A stretch of DNA of 64,000 bases from positions 10,666,501 through 10,730,500 of the forward strand of contig OZ017796.1 in the NCBI GenBank assembly GCA_963969395.1, read 5' to 3'. Each line of letters begins with the position of its first letter. Within the stretch, counting starts at the first letter, position 1. Shown here in pieces: positions 23,845 to 36,347 of this stretch. The translations under genes and the position numbers were made by a program. Origin of the DNA: Pseudoscleropodium purum. Its lineage: Eukaryota > Streptophyta > Bryopsida > Hypnales > Brachytheciaceae. The notes under the pieces were generated by a model. The model was not told the origin of the DNA and ran no database searches. It worked only from the letters and a program-made list of their open reading frames with translations.

Positions 23845-24193
23845 AATAAATTCATGGTTGTCATAATGGGCGAGTTAGGGTCATCGAACGGAACGAACGG
23901 ACGAGCAAATTGGACCGGACGAACAGACGGTCCAGACGGCTTTAATTTTGTAACTTGTGCAATTTTGCAGAATGACATGTCACCTCGGAATGTGAAATCC
24001 AGGGCACGGACGCCTTTAGGGTTTAGGTCAAGGCACCTTGACGATCTCGTCTGCGCCCAATATGTTCCTTAATCCACATGGCAATACAGCATCCACGTGG
24101 CCTATTTTTCCGTTATCAGAAAGTCAACTATGTGTTGATTGTATCGGATAGGCGAACCGGACGTCCGTCCACTATGACAACCATGAATAAATT
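23845..24193. mobile_element. hAT-type MITE 1 with 8-bp target duplication
   Basis: The element 23853-24185 (333 bp) starts CATGGTTGTCATA and ends with its exact reverse complement TATGACAACCATG. It is flanked by a perfect 8-bp direct repeat AATAAATT (23845-23852 and 24186-24193). Eight-base duplications and short inverted repeats are the hAT signature. The inside is GC- and CpG-rich and full of GGACG/CGTCC motifs, including CCGGACGTCCGTCC at 24157-24170, shared with the element at 56294. The overlapping small open frame is not considered a gene. Confidence 0.85.
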
Positions 24194-27100
24194 CCAATAA
24201 TTTGGGGATTTTAAAAATATGCTTTTTGTATGGAATAAAAACAAGTCTTTTCATTTTTAAACATTTATTATATTACATGTCCCTACTTTAATCAATTATT
24301 TGGTGGTGAATGTTGGTTGTCCCTAATCTATAAAAGGATAGTGTAGTCAAAACTCTATTCATATTATATTATGGTAAATTACAATTGTAGATACAATTAG
24401 TGTAGTTTGAACATTAACTTTTATAATTGATAGAATTACATTTTTTTTTTATTAACATTTCAAAACCTCTAATATTAGTTTGCAATGCGGTAAGAGTAGA
24501 ATTTTCTTTATTAATAGATTGTGTGATTTGTAAAAGCCCAACTATTGAAATCCAACCATAAAGTGCACAACAAATACAAGAAGATTCTAAGATATGTTCA
24601 TAATGGTGGAAAAGGAGAAATTTGACCTAATTCCCATCATGTACCTAAGAGACAAATGGAATTATATTTTCCCTATAACCATTTACTTCAACACTTTGAA
24701 AAGTAACCTCATTGCCCTCTTTATGAATTCCAACATTTGAAATTGTTGTTGATTTGAAACACTCTCTTAAATGTCATTTCTTTTAATATTGAATAATTTA
24801 TTTTATTCAAAGTGGATGAACAATAAAATTGATTCATTCAAACATCAATTCTCTAGTCAATGGATTTTTTATGGAGCAAGTTGGTCACCTTAAATGGGTA
24901 ATTGCAATAAAGACTGGTCCTTTTTTTTTGTTACATTCATAGTGATGGAGTTGTCATTTGCTATAATTTTTGAAGCACAAACTTTAAACTATAAATTTTT
25001 ATTAGAGATGGATGTCTTGATTGTAATCATATCTCTTGTTTTTCAAAAAATTAAAAATATTAATTTTATATTTTAAATTCAATTTTGCTGACTTGTCATA
25101 CTTTCAGATTTAAGAGATTTTAGTATTGGGAAGTATCCAAAACTAATGATTTAGAGCTCAAAATTTTGCAGCCTATTTTTACATAGGTGAGCATATTCCT
25201 ACCAAGGGGAATCTAAAAATAAATATTATTTTATGTCCCCTACATTCATGCAAATAGGGCTCCTTGGCACATGCACTTTTAAATATTGAAGATGGTTTTA
25301 AATTTAATTTATTAGTAAAATCTCATCACTATCAAGTCCTCAAAGATGAATAATTTTTTTCTTTGAAAAATGCTTTTCCTAATTTTTACAAATTAATACA
25401 TCAAAGTACCTATATTTTTTCAAATTTTGCACTTTTCTAGTTCTCCTATTTAGAAAAAATTTCTACACTTTTCCTTCCTATCGTACCTTATCCTTATAGG
25501 TCTCATATTGTTTTATATATATTTTTTAATTATTTTTTAAACTTTATGGTACTCCCCCCAAAATTGCTTCTTTGCTACAAAAATAGGTCAATTTTTCTTA
25601 CAACTACACAAATGAAAGTAATTGTTTTACTAGTGTATGCCAAGAACAAATTTATTTGCTTCCAATACTAGCTACAAATTTTTTTTTATCAAGGTTCTAT
25701 TTGGCATAAAAGGCCAAGGTCAACAATTCCAACCAATCCATCAACCTCCATTAGTAATGGACTCATTACTAAAGCCTACAATTGAATGAACTTAAAGAAC
25801 AACAATATATGAAGCTAGATCTCCATCTTTCCAACCAAAGTGCTTGATAAGAAAATCGGAGTAGTACTCAAGCAAGTTGTCCAACCTCCAATAAATGAAC
25901 TATGGGAGCAACATATTTTAGATTACACACCACTACATATCATTGTTTGGGTATTGGCAATTGTATAAATTTGTAGAGAAGATGTTGCACCAGTTTGAGA
26001 GTCATTTTTTAGGTTGAGCATTTAAAATTTGCATTCTTGTAATACAATGAATTAAGGGCTTTTTAAACAATAGTCTTCCACATGTTCAAAATATGAAACT
26101 TCAAAAAATACCTCCATTTTTTTACAAAGATTGTGAATGTAAACTTCAAGGATTTGGGCCTTCCATGTCCACACAAGATATGTATTTGCAACATCTAGGT
26201 GAACTAAGACCAAGTCATCCATCCAATACTCAAGTCCTTGTATCAATATAAAATTGAGCCCATACAAAAATAATGTGCAAAAACTAGCAATTATATTAGT
26301 CAACACCCCTTATTTCTCCAAAACTCCTCCAAATAAAAAGTCATGATTGAAGGGGTGGTTTGCTTTATGATGGGGCATTTAGGACCTATACAAATTATTT
26401 TACTTACAAGTAGTGGGCTTCTTCATCTACAAGGTTTTCATGAAGGCACCTTTTTTAACAACACCCTAGCCATCTTTTGAGAATTCACTACAATTGCCCA
26501 ATTTGGCTATCCCTATACCAATCTTTACACATTGGAGTACCAATTTCTCTATCTTGTATAAATATCTATTGCAATTTTCAAAAAGAAACTTATGAATTAC
26601 CTTCAAAGCTCATACATATAATAGCATGCCATCTTTTTCCAGCTTGATATAGTAAAATGTCTTGGTAAAGAATTAGTGACTATGATAATGAAGATAAGGC
26701 ACTGCATTCAATTTTTGACTAGTGGAAATACACACATGTAGAATCATGCACCTATCAAATATGGCTCAAGGAATTAGTTACAAATGGAAGATCACAAGAA
26801 ACACTTGTTGATTCTATTGCATTTTTATAGTACTCATGCTTAGTTTTCTAAAGTACTTTAAAATTAGAAAAGCATTTTTTCCATTTAAAAAATACTACCA
26901 ATGTGTAAACCTTTAAGAAGATTATAATCTAGAAAGATAAAGTATAGAAGTTTTTTTTAAGTTGGAGAACTAAAAATGTGCAAAAACTTATGAAATAGAT
27001 ATTTTGATGTTTTAATTTGGAAAAAATAATAAAACTAAAATTTTCCATTTGTAGTAACTCTATAGAGATGATCATTCACCAAAAAAAACACCCAAATCAT

Positions 27101-27788
27101 AATTTACATACTTCAAAATGCAAATACAAAGAAGCTCACTTTGTGTACTTTTTTAAAATATAAAATTGATTAATTTTAAAATTTCTTTAAAAAAAATGTT
27201 TGAATCTACTTGAAAACCATCCTCTCCAAGTTTTAGTTCCAAATTCATTTTTTGGATACTATATTAGTATTAAAAAAAACCAAAATTGGCAAAATTTGAC
27301 AAAAATTGGAGGCAAATTGGTAATTTGGTATCAAAGTGGGCGTTTTGAATTCAAAACCTTTAGGATAAATCAATTTGACAATTAAAATTTATTCTACAAG
27401 GTGATTCAATAGTTAAAATTTCTTAATACTAAATGAAAATTGGGTCACATTGTCATCTATACAAAACCTTTTTTTTAATTTTTTTAATCCTAATGACATT
27501 CAAACATGTTTTCTATAAAATCTGACAACTCGATGAAAACTTTTTGATGTTGTTGCATTGCCTTAGACTCCATTCTGGTTTAATCGTATTAATTTGTGCA
27601 TGGCTCTTTTGATTTTTCATCTCGCTATTGCTATATATTACTGAAGTTGATTTAAAAAATATTGTAATTTTACACAATGCCAAATATGTATAATGTGCTC
27701 TTATATTTGTGGAATCTTTGTCCAAAAGTTCTTTGACCATACTGTGTATTTTTCCTAATTACTCCTATAGGACAACATTACAAAAAGA
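24194..27788. other. Long AT-rich stretch, no gene recognised
   Basis: Only short, unrelated open frames occur on both strands. No terminal repeats, exons or RNA genes were recognised. It is probably old repeat DNA decayed beyond recognition. Confidence 0.45.
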
Positions 27789-28044
27789 TTCAACCCTCTG
27801 GAGGTCTGCAAGTTTTGAAACCCCCCACTGCAATTAAAAAAGAATTCAAATTTTTTTTTCATTTATTTTTATTTTTTAATGAAAGCATCTGATGTAGCAC
27901 ATATCATATTATTAGTGCCACATCAAGTTTTAATTTTTTTAAATTCAAAAAAGAATTCAAAAATTAATTTAATTAATTAATTTTTCTATACTTGTACTAC
28001 GGGGTGCCAAAAATCGAAACCTCAACGATCCTCCAAGGGGTTCA
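27789..28044. mobile_element. MITE flanked by TTCA (256 bp)
   Basis: The left end is TTCA-ACCCTCTGGAGG and the right end CCTCCAAGGGG-TTCA. The inverted repeat extends inward some 40 bases at lower identity (AAGTTTTGAAACC against GGTTTCGATTTTTGG). TTCA at both ends could be a variant of the TTAA target. The centre has two copies of AAAAAAGAATTCAAA. Confidence 0.5.
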
Positions 28045-28389
28045 GATTTTTCCTAGTGAAGGTGTTTTTAGGCCCCAAAATTGCTTCAAAGTACATAAAT
28101 CCAAAGCAAGACTAAAATCTTCATCTATATTTATTTATTAACAACTCCAACCACTGTGTCCTTTAGTTATCTAGTAAGAGTACACCATCCTAAAATTTCA
28201 TAATAAGAAACCTTACCAATTGCAAGAAGAAGTATTTTTAACTCTTCCCAAATAGTTAGATTTCATCTTACAAACTTTTCATGCAAAAAATGTGTAAATC
28301 CTACAACTTAATACTCTCCACAATATGTTGAAGAAATAATTTGGGAATGCCTAGAAAAAATTTCAAACAAAAAATATTTCATATAATTC

Positions 28390-28790
28390 ATGCTTGAAAA
28401 AAGTAGTAGTAAAAAAAAAGTAGAATATGATTTAAAATACTAATTTGTTAAGAATTCAATTATAGAATTAAAAAAATTCTAATCTCAATGGTTAAATTTT
28501 TGTAATAAACAATCTACACCCAAGTTTTTTAATTTTTCAAAAATATTGAAAATTGAGTTAAATAAAGGACTTCAAGGTTTATTTTAGAGTAGAGATTCCA
28601 TAACTAACCACAAACTAAAACTCCTCGTAACTTTCATCTCATTAATCAAAATGGAATGATTTAGAGCTTTCTATGTATATATATAAGTCTAAGAAACCAA
28701 TTTCAAAATTTTATTTCTAAAAATAATGATTATTTCCTAGCTACCCAAATTGCCCAACAACCAATGAAAATTACACATCATGCTGACATA
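28390..28790 (+). mobile_element. Family A fragment
   Basis: It aligns with the right half of family A: 'aagtagaatatgatttaaaatactaa', 'attgagttaaataaaggacttcaa', 'aactaaccacaaactaaaactcctcgtaac', 'aatggaatgatttagagc' and 'caatgaaaattacacatcatgc'. Both termini are missing. It lies just left of a complete reverse copy. Confidence 0.6.
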
Positions 28791-28878
28791 TACATATATA
28801 TTGTAGAATAACGTACATTAGTTTCACAATTGACGATTTGAGACTTCAATATATATTAAAAATATTATTAAGACATGT

Positions 28879-29805
28879 TTAACCCCTAAAGGATCAGCTT
28901 GTGTTTTTTGGTTGTATAGAAATTTTGGGCAAGTACTTGTGACCAAAAATTTCCATAGTTTAGGCTGAAATTTTTGTAGAAGGTGTGGACAAGGAACATC
29001 TTTCATATGCAATAAATTTCATGACATTTGAAAATAGGAGTAAAAAATTATAGCCTAATATGTTACTTTTTTTTCGTAACTGGGCAGTTCTGGGCAGATT
29101 AGAAAAAATCACTTTTTTTCAAAAAAAAAAATTTGAAATTGGTTTTTTAGACTTATATATACAAGGAAGGCTTTGAATCATTTCATTTTAATCAACAAGT
29201 CAAAAGTTATAAGGATTCTTTGTTTGTGGGCAGTTATGGATTTCCTACTGTAAAATAAATTTTGAAATCTTTTATCTTATCCAATTTTCAATATTTTTGG
29301 AAAAAAAAAAATCCTAGGATGTAAATTTTTTATTACAACATTTCAACTCCTGGGATTGTCATTTTTCAATTCCATATTTTAATTCTTAATAATTTAGTAT
29401 TTTGAATCATTGTCTACTACTACGTACTTACTTTTTTTTTCCTATATGTTGTACAATTCCAAATGATTTGAAACTTTTCAAGCATGTGGCCAACTTGTCT
29501 AGGAGAAAGAATCCAAAGAAGCACCATCATTTTGTTCATTTTTTCATAGAAAAGTGAGCTTGTGATGTGCAGCTGCCCGGCTTTTTGTAGGGCAAAAAAA
29601 ATGATTTTAGTGAATTTGAATGCTTATATCTTGCAATCCATGTGGTGGAAATGTCTGAAATTTTTACCACATGTTTTTGATACTACATAGTACAAGATCC
29701 TACGGTTACATATATATAAAAAATTCAAAAACTTGCTACTTGAACTAAAAATGGCAATTTTTGAGCTTTTCGGTGAAAACATAGTCACGAAACTTTAGGG
29801 GTTAA
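28879..29805 (-). mobile_element. Family A TTAA element, copy 4, reverse (927 bp)
   Basis: On the plus strand it begins TTAA-CCCCTAAAGGATCAGC and ends CGAAACTTTAGGGG-TTAA, so both ends are intact. Collinear in reverse with the other family A copies, closest to 50776-51748 (both have 'gggcaattctgggcag'-like centres and an 'acatatatata' run). No coding capacity. Confidence 0.75.
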
Positions 29806-29818
29806 TCTTTCATTTCAA

Positions 29819-30049
29819 TGCATAAGGTAGACATACCCAATACCAACTGCTAACCTAATACCACTGAAATGTACAACTGTCATTGATTCTAAAGTGAGAA
29901 TCTATGACAATACTACATGCCTTAATTGTACTTATTGTGAAGTTAAGGCGTGTAGTATTGTCATGAATTCTCACTCTAAAATCAACAAGTGTCCTACATT
30001 TGGATGGTATTAAGTTAGCAATTGGTATCGGATATGTCTACCTTATGCA
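29819..30049. repeat. 231-bp foldback (long inverted repeat)
   Basis: Two arms of about 107 bases are inverted copies of each other: TGCATAAGGTAGACATA at the left and TATGTCTACCTTATGCA at the right, with TTAAGGC(A/G)TGTAGTATTGTCAT near the centre. The loop is about 17 bases (ttgtacttattgtgaag). Arms differ at scattered positions. It lies 14 bases from the end of family A copy 4. It could be a foldback transposon or a hairpin-RNA precursor. Confidence 0.75.
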
Positions 30050-32470
30050 TGTAATTGGGGGGATGAAAGTGTCTTTGATATAGCTAGAAATCCTTTAAAA
30101 ACCTCGTAGAATATAGAGCTAAAAATATAAAATATTCATTTTAAAGATTTTCATCTTTTAGAGCTATAATTAAAGAATTAGGAGATAAAAAGAAAAAAGG
30201 GCTAAATCCATTATTTCAATTTAAAAAATAGAACATTATTGTTTTAGTACAACACCATCAAAAAACTTGAAAAATAGGTACACAAATTTGTAATTTTATT
30301 GAAAAAAATCACCTACATGGCAAAAAATATGAAACTTTAAATATTCATTTTATCAAAATTTATATTATATCAAATTTTAGCATTGGTTAGATCATCCTAG
30401 TTGTCAAGAAAAACCTTGTACCAATGTATTTTTCATTTTTAACCAAAATATTGATAATTTGTTGTTAGTCATCTAGAATAGACTTAAAAAAAGAAGTGAA
30501 ATAAATAAGCAAAAAAAATGAGTCCACTAGAGGGCTGCAAGAAATCTATCAAGGAAATTTGAATATTACATTTTATTTTGTACTTCCATGAATATCTTTT
30601 CCTATTGCTATTCATTCTTTATTGGCTAAGTATAGTGATGGGTTGTATATGGAGGGTGGTTCAAAATCTAAGTATTCAAGGTGTACCCCCTACTAAAGTT
30701 GTTCAATTGTGTAGGCATTCTAACTTGCCTATATGGTTTAGATTGAACTAACATGGTCCTAACATTTCCCTTATTGAAACCCAAATGGGTTGAATTGAAT
30801 TGATTTCACATTTCATTAGATGGTTCAATTAGATGATCCCATATAATTATCACATTTTCAAACTTATCCCTAACTAGACAACTACAACATTTGTTAACTT
30901 GTCCACTTGATATTTTTATTTTAAAGATTCTAACTCAAATGTGTCTTCACCTTTGCTAAAGTTAGACAAGGTGAAGACATATTTTAGTCAAAATTTATAG
31001 GTCTAGTAGTGAATTGGAAATAGTTAAGGGTGTCATTGTATGGTAGCCTTCTAAAGTCCTCATTTTTTCTCTTATGATTTCAAAAGGTTTTACAAATTTA
31101 AGGACCAATAGAGTGAATGTTTTGAGCATTTTTTTAATCATCTTAAAATAATAGAAAAAAATGCAAAAGTTAGCAACAAAAATTATTTCAATATGGGCTA
31201 GGTTGGTGGACCATTGTTACATGCTTTATTAAATAACCAATCATTAATTTTTTTCTATTTTTAATGCAATTGGTCTATTAATCTTAATAATCAATAAAAG
31301 AATTTTGGAGGGGCAGGAAGGCCATTTCTGGGCCTATTCCCCCTGCAATTACAAAATGCTAGATTGTAAATTAAAATTTTTTGAAATTGACAAGGAAAAT
31401 GAAAATGAAAATTCTTAAAATGAAAAAAATAGAATTAAAATTCATTTTTTCCAGAAATGGATTTTAGTACAATTTGAGTCATTTTATTGAATGTGTAAAT
31501 ATATGTATGTATATTTCTAGTTATACACACACAAATGTGGAAATTCAATTTTATTTCTTCAAATCCTTCATTTTTTTCATAGATGATTATATTTTACATA
31601 AAATCAAAATTTAATAGTATTTATGTAATAATAAAATATTGAATGATGAAATTTTTTGATGCTTCTATTAGGAGGCTAGGCAATATAATAATATTTTAAT
31701 TTCAAATGGAAAAACAAGTAATTTATTATACAAATTGGCAAGCTTCTTTATAAATATAAATACTTCATTACTAACTTGAGCTATTTTTTTAAATGCTTGA
31801 AGAGAGAAATTTTGGTTCACTTATGAAGAACAATAGTTTTTTTAAATAGCATTCTTAATACACAAAGAATCAAAATATTTAACCATTAGGAAAATCGGGC
31901 TCAAAATTGAAAAAGGATTTGTATATATAATTTGTATTTGTAAGTCCCAAATCTACATGTTGCAATCAATTTTTTCTTTTTATCTTTTTATGTAGCAAAT
32001 ATGAACTTTGACTATACTACAACTTGCCTTCATATCAATATATTTGCACATAAAATTCATACAAATTAATAAACTCATTAGACTTCCAATTTGTAATTGC
32101 AAAGGGGGATTTTCAAAAGGCAATAGGGAATTCTTATTGTACAACTTAGGCAAGTCAATCCCTTACTCATAACAAAAAGAACAAACAAAAATGACCTCCA
32201 CAATACTTTACAAGTCTTCACTTGTTTGGTTATGTATAGTATCCATGTGTATTTAATAAAAGATTGATCAAGTCTTACAAATGAGGTACCTATACTAAAA
32301 AATACATAAATGTCCCTTGTATAACCTTAGATACCAAATTCTTGTCTTTTAGTTGGACATAGAATTTCCACAAATTAAAATTTGGTACACTTGAAAATTA
32401 GAACATTTATTTTTTGCCTTATTTAGCACTCTTCAAAATATCTATATTAAAAAAAATTGAATTGATTTTG
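30050..32470. other. AT-rich stretch, no gene recognised
   Basis: No significant open frames, terminal repeats or RNA genes were recognised. Confidence 0.45.
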
Positions 32471-32471
32471 T

Positions 32472-32507
32472 ACACACACACACACACGCACACGCACACA
32501 CACACAC

Positions 32508-32546
<39 letters not shown>
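32472..32546. repeat. Compound microsatellite (CA)n-(TA)n
   Basis: A CA run with two CG interruptions (32472-32508) passes directly into an uninterrupted TA run of about 18 repeats (32510-32546). Confidence 0.95.
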
Positions 32547-32549
<3 letters not shown>

Positions 32550-33660
32550 TACATTTGTACAATACAATATATGAAAAACTTATCTAATTGAACCCATTAT
32601 TTTCATTTAATTTCTCTCTCAACTAACCATGTCCCAACAACCTGTGGCTTGATGTTTTTTAGGGGTTAAAACTCTTTGTATGACAATTGATAGTGCTACA
32701 AGAATTTACTTCTATTAATTAGTTATTTTGGATTTTGAATTTTTTTTCCACTGATTTATAGAAAGTTATGTACTTAAATTTGTACCATATCTCTAAGATA
32801 GTTGTAAGAGCATTTTTGGTTGGTTTTAACTTTAGCATGGTTAGTAAGAAATTTAGTTAGCATTGAGACTTATAGAACTTTAGAATCTAACTACGTAAAG
32901 ATGTGCTAATATAAAAATATTTGTAAAATTGGCACAATTTACATTTATGCAAAAATATGATTATGGAAATTATCAAAATTTAAATTTAGATCAATACACC
33001 CACTCAATCCCTAATTTCTTTAAAGTATTATACATTTATTTTATTTTTTTCAATGTTGCTTTCTTTCCTTCTTTGAAACATGGAAATAGATTGTTGTCTT
33101 ATTATGCTTAAACCTTCATTGATTTGCAAGTGCAACTTCTATTAGAAAATTTTGAAGTATTTACATTCTTCAATTGGGTATATCTTTACAATCATAATTT
33201 ACCCCCTAGAGCTCTTTTTAATCCATAATGGTTTCTGGATGTTTGTGGTATTTAAAATGAAGCGTTAGATTTTTATTTCTTACTTTGGAGGGACTGAAAA
33301 ATCAAATATTCTTTTCAATAATTTAGTTCTTACAAAGATCCAACAATTAGTAAAAAAATTGTTGTTTTATTTTTAATTAAGGTGTTGAAGACATAGCATT
33401 ATTTTGCTTTGAAAGTTTGCATATATCTTCCTAACTTGAGTCTCTACTCAAATCTAGAATCTTTAGATCCTTTTGCAAAGTAGATCCTTTGAATTATGGG
33501 GCCTAAAACCTTTGAAAAGCCCATATTGTTCTTTACTCAATCACATCTCACATATGCATTGCTTCTAAACTCCAATTTTTTTAGGCAAGACCCTTGTATT
33601 AGCAAGATCTCATGATTACAATTTCTAAAAAGTGAATAAAGTTTGATTTGCATTCCTATC
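32547..33660. other. AT-rich stretch, no gene recognised
   Basis: Nothing beyond AT-rich sequence. A 60-codon frame at 32929-33111 has no recognisable features. Confidence 0.4.
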
Positions 33661-34120
33661 TTTATAAGGCAATGGTGCTAGCATACAAGCCTGTAATGCT
33701 TATCTAGCGCCACGTCTTATGTCACTCACACAGCCTGATCACTTACGTACAAAACCAACCTATTTGACTTAGTCTCACACTTAGAATTCCACCAAGTGCT
33801 TAGGGCCTAAGATATCCCATTAAGTCAATTCAATTCTTGAGGTGCTCACTTTGTCATGCTCATGAATACCTCAGCACTTAGCTACATAGCTAAGCCTTAG
33901 GGTGTAGATTTCTCATGTGCTGCACACATGCCCCTACAACATTGACTACGACATTGCACCCCTCATTGTGCTGCCATCCTTTGGCCACCCAATGCGAGCC
34001 TCTATGCCACTTAGGTTGATTCATGTGCTCATTCTAAGACCCATCCAAGGTCTGCCCGTCATCACACAACGCCTCCAGCGTGCACCACCACTTAAGCTCA
34101 CTTTGGACCAAGGTACTTCC
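33661..34120 (-). mobile_element. Probable LTR-retroelement sequence, interrupted by CACTA
   Basis: Less AT-rich than its surroundings. It appears to continue at 35190-35300 beyond the CACTA element inserted at 34121. On the minus strand the far side holds TTTTGGTATCAGTGGC, close to the initiator-Met primer-binding site TGGTATCAGAGC. I read the pair as the leader region of a reverse-oriented LTR element. No domain was identified. Confidence 0.3.
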
Positions 34121-35189
34121 CACTAGTAGAAAAACATTGTCCAAATTAACAAAACATCAACAATTTCTTGTTAATTTGGATATTGTAATGTCTATTTTCA
34201 CAAAATTTTGTTAATTGTGTCCAAATTAACAAAATAGTTTCATTTTTTTGTTAATTTGGATAGTGCAATTACCACATCAACAAAAATTTGTTAATTTTTT
34301 TGGAATCTATTAGAGTCTTTTGGAAAAAATTAGAATCTTTAAGAATCTTTGGAAATCCTCAATATATAATGTAAATTTAAGAAATAAATAACTACATAAT
34401 TTGGTGTCTATTAAAGTGAGCAGACATTTGGCATGATTTCGGTCTTGTAAATGAACTTTTTTCAAAAATCTTTGGACTAACAAAAAATTTCAAATTAAGC
34501 TATCTTTCTCCTTTAACAATCCGTTTGAGATTTAGATCTTTCAATCAAAAGTTATGAACAAAATTCAAAGAGGGGTGGAAATGAACATTCTTTTTTACAT
34601 TTTTAAACACCTTCTTTGATTTTTGTTTATGACTTTTTATTGAAAGATTTAAATCTCAAATGGATTTCTGGAGGTCAAAGATAGCTCAATTTTCCAACTT
34701 TTGTTAGTTCAAAGTTTTTCTTAAAAAAGTTGTTCACAAGGTAAAAATTGCCCTCAAAGTCTGTTGACTTGAAGTGATTGTAAGAAAAAATTCAAAAAGT
34801 ACATAAATAAGTTTTTGCACCACTTATAATCATGTGAAATTACAAGTGGTGCAATGTTTTGAACTTTGAATCTCATCCACGAGGTTCAAGGTTTAAATCT
34901 TGATAGTGGCATTTGCCATATTGTCATTGTCATGAGGCATGTGGAGCCATCCACGTGCTAATGTCACGTGCATGTTTTAAATTGTCTACGTGGCATTTTA
35001 GTATTGGTTATTTAATTGTGGGGAAAAATATATTTATTTAAAAAATTGTGACCAAATCAACAAAAAAATTAACAATTTTTTGATAAAAAAATCAACACTT
35101 TTGTGTTCAAAAGTATCCAAATCAAGAAAAAAAATCAACACTTTTGTATTGAATTTTGTTGATTTAGTCACTGTATTTTTCTACTAGTG
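34121..35189. mobile_element. CACTA-type non-autonomous element 1 (1069 bp)
   Basis: It starts CACTAGTAGAAAAA and ends with the exact reverse complement TTTTTCTACTAGTG. Subterminal CAAATYAACAAAA-like motifs repeat on both sides in inverted orientation. This is the structure of plant CACTA (En/Spm) elements. The expected 3-bp duplication is not exact (TTCC left, TTC right). The inside holds a tRNA-like stretch near 34840-34915 and no transposase. It interrupts a probable retroelement. Confidence 0.75.
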
Positions 35190-35640
35190 TTCCTCACCCT
35201 AATCTCAACTTACACTTAACTTACATTTAGCTTGATCATGGGGTGATGATATTCCACCACCACGGTTCCAACCCCCCATGATGCCACTGATACCAAAAGG
35301 ATGTTACATCCTCTTCCATTTGGAACACTTAATGTCCTCATTAAGTATTTATATGGTGCTCCTCTCCACTATAGTCCAAGTCTTGAAAGATTGGATTTCT
35401 ACAACACTTGGAGTGAACAACTCCTATGTGGATCCCATTTGACACCCTCATTTAGTGTTTATTTTGTCCTAAGTCACATTGGTACCATCGGACTAGGATG
35501 GCACCCAATGTTTTTCTTTGAGTTTTCACTAAGGTATTTATTTTTTCAACCCCACGTTACCACAGGTGGGTTTAAGAACAATTTTAAACCATATAGTCTA
35601 ATTTTGGCTTATAATAGTAAGCTAGGTTGGTGCATTACAT
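35190..35640 (-). mobile_element. Probable LTR and primer-binding region (reverse)
   Basis: GATACCA at 35287-35293 is the reverse complement of TGGTATC, the start of an initiator-Met PBS (plus TGGTATCAGTGGC on the minus strand). TGTTACATCC at 35301 could be the adjoining LTR edge. The 113-codon plus-strand frame here (35301-35642) has no known domain and is probably chance. The far LTR edge was not found. Confidence 0.3.
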
Positions 35641-36347
35641 AGCCCAAAAGTTATAAGCCAAATCAAATTATATGTTTGAAAGGTCATTTTCTTTTACATT
35701 TTAAAGAATATAATCTGATTTGGACTCATAACTTTTGATTAGAGTCTACAAATCTCAAACGAATTTGTGGAGATGAAAGTTAACTTTATTGCCCAAATTT
35801 TCTTAGTTCAAAAACTTTATAAAAATGGACTCCACAATCTACTGACTTTAAAAATTAGAGAAAAAAATAGGTAAAATGGAAAAAAAAAAAACTTTTTTTG
35901 ATCACTTCACATAGTGGGTGGTGCAATGGCGAGAGCGTTGCACTTCAAGCATGAAGTACAAGATTCAAACTCTTATGCCCCCACCCATATGTATGGCATT
36001 TAAAGGTTGTAGCGGCCGTTCATGGGCTGAACCCCTTTGGGCCGCTTAATTGGCGGCTACCACATGGTAGTTTACTATTGCTTAAAAAAATTTACTTTCA
36101 TTTTAATAAAGTTCAAATTAACAAAAAAATTGAACACTTTTTTGTTGAAAATCAACACTTTCTAGTGAAATTTAATAACAAATTTAACATTTCTTTATTA
36201 AATGACCACAGAAAAGTGTCATTTTGGACATCCAAATCAACACTTTTTGGTTACATAATGTTCAAATTAATATATCCTAATCAACAACTAAAATCAACAC
36301 TTTTTTGTTTATAGTTGTTAATTTGGACGTGATTTTATCTAATAGTG
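35641..36347. mobile_element. CACTA-type element 2, left end missing
   Basis: Collinear with 34440-35189: 'cataacttttgattagagtctacaaatctcaaacgaattt', then a tRNA-like stretch, then 'aaatcaacactttt' motifs and the terminus TTATCTAATAGTG at 36347. The left terminus is lost. The right terminus sits exactly at the end of a degenerate gypsy reading frame (36348 onward), so it was inserted into that retroelement. Confidence 0.55.
35922..35995 (+). tRNA. tRNA-like relic inside CACTA element 2
   Basis: TGGTGCAATGGCGAGAGCG resembles the A box of a plant tRNA, and AGATTCAAACTC resembles the B box (GGTTCGAAACTC). Between them ACTTC...GAAGT can form an anticodon-like stem, and GTGGGTGG/CCCCCACCC an acceptor-like pairing. 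Spacing is about that of a tRNA. The match is imperfect, so this is a tRNA-derived (SINE-like) remnant and not a functional tRNA. Confidence 0.35.

Noticed and set aside
23824..24072. 82-codon frame at 23.8 kb
   Set aside because: It is contained mainly in the hAT MITE 1 and explained by it.
29700..29720. TATA-like run as promoter
   Set aside because: It is an internal feature of the family A element (shared with copy 6) with no coding sequence downstream.
35301..35642. 113-codon open frame
   Set aside because: It coincides with a probable LTR edge and the adjoining CACTA sequence; no known domain, and the frame crosses two different repeats.
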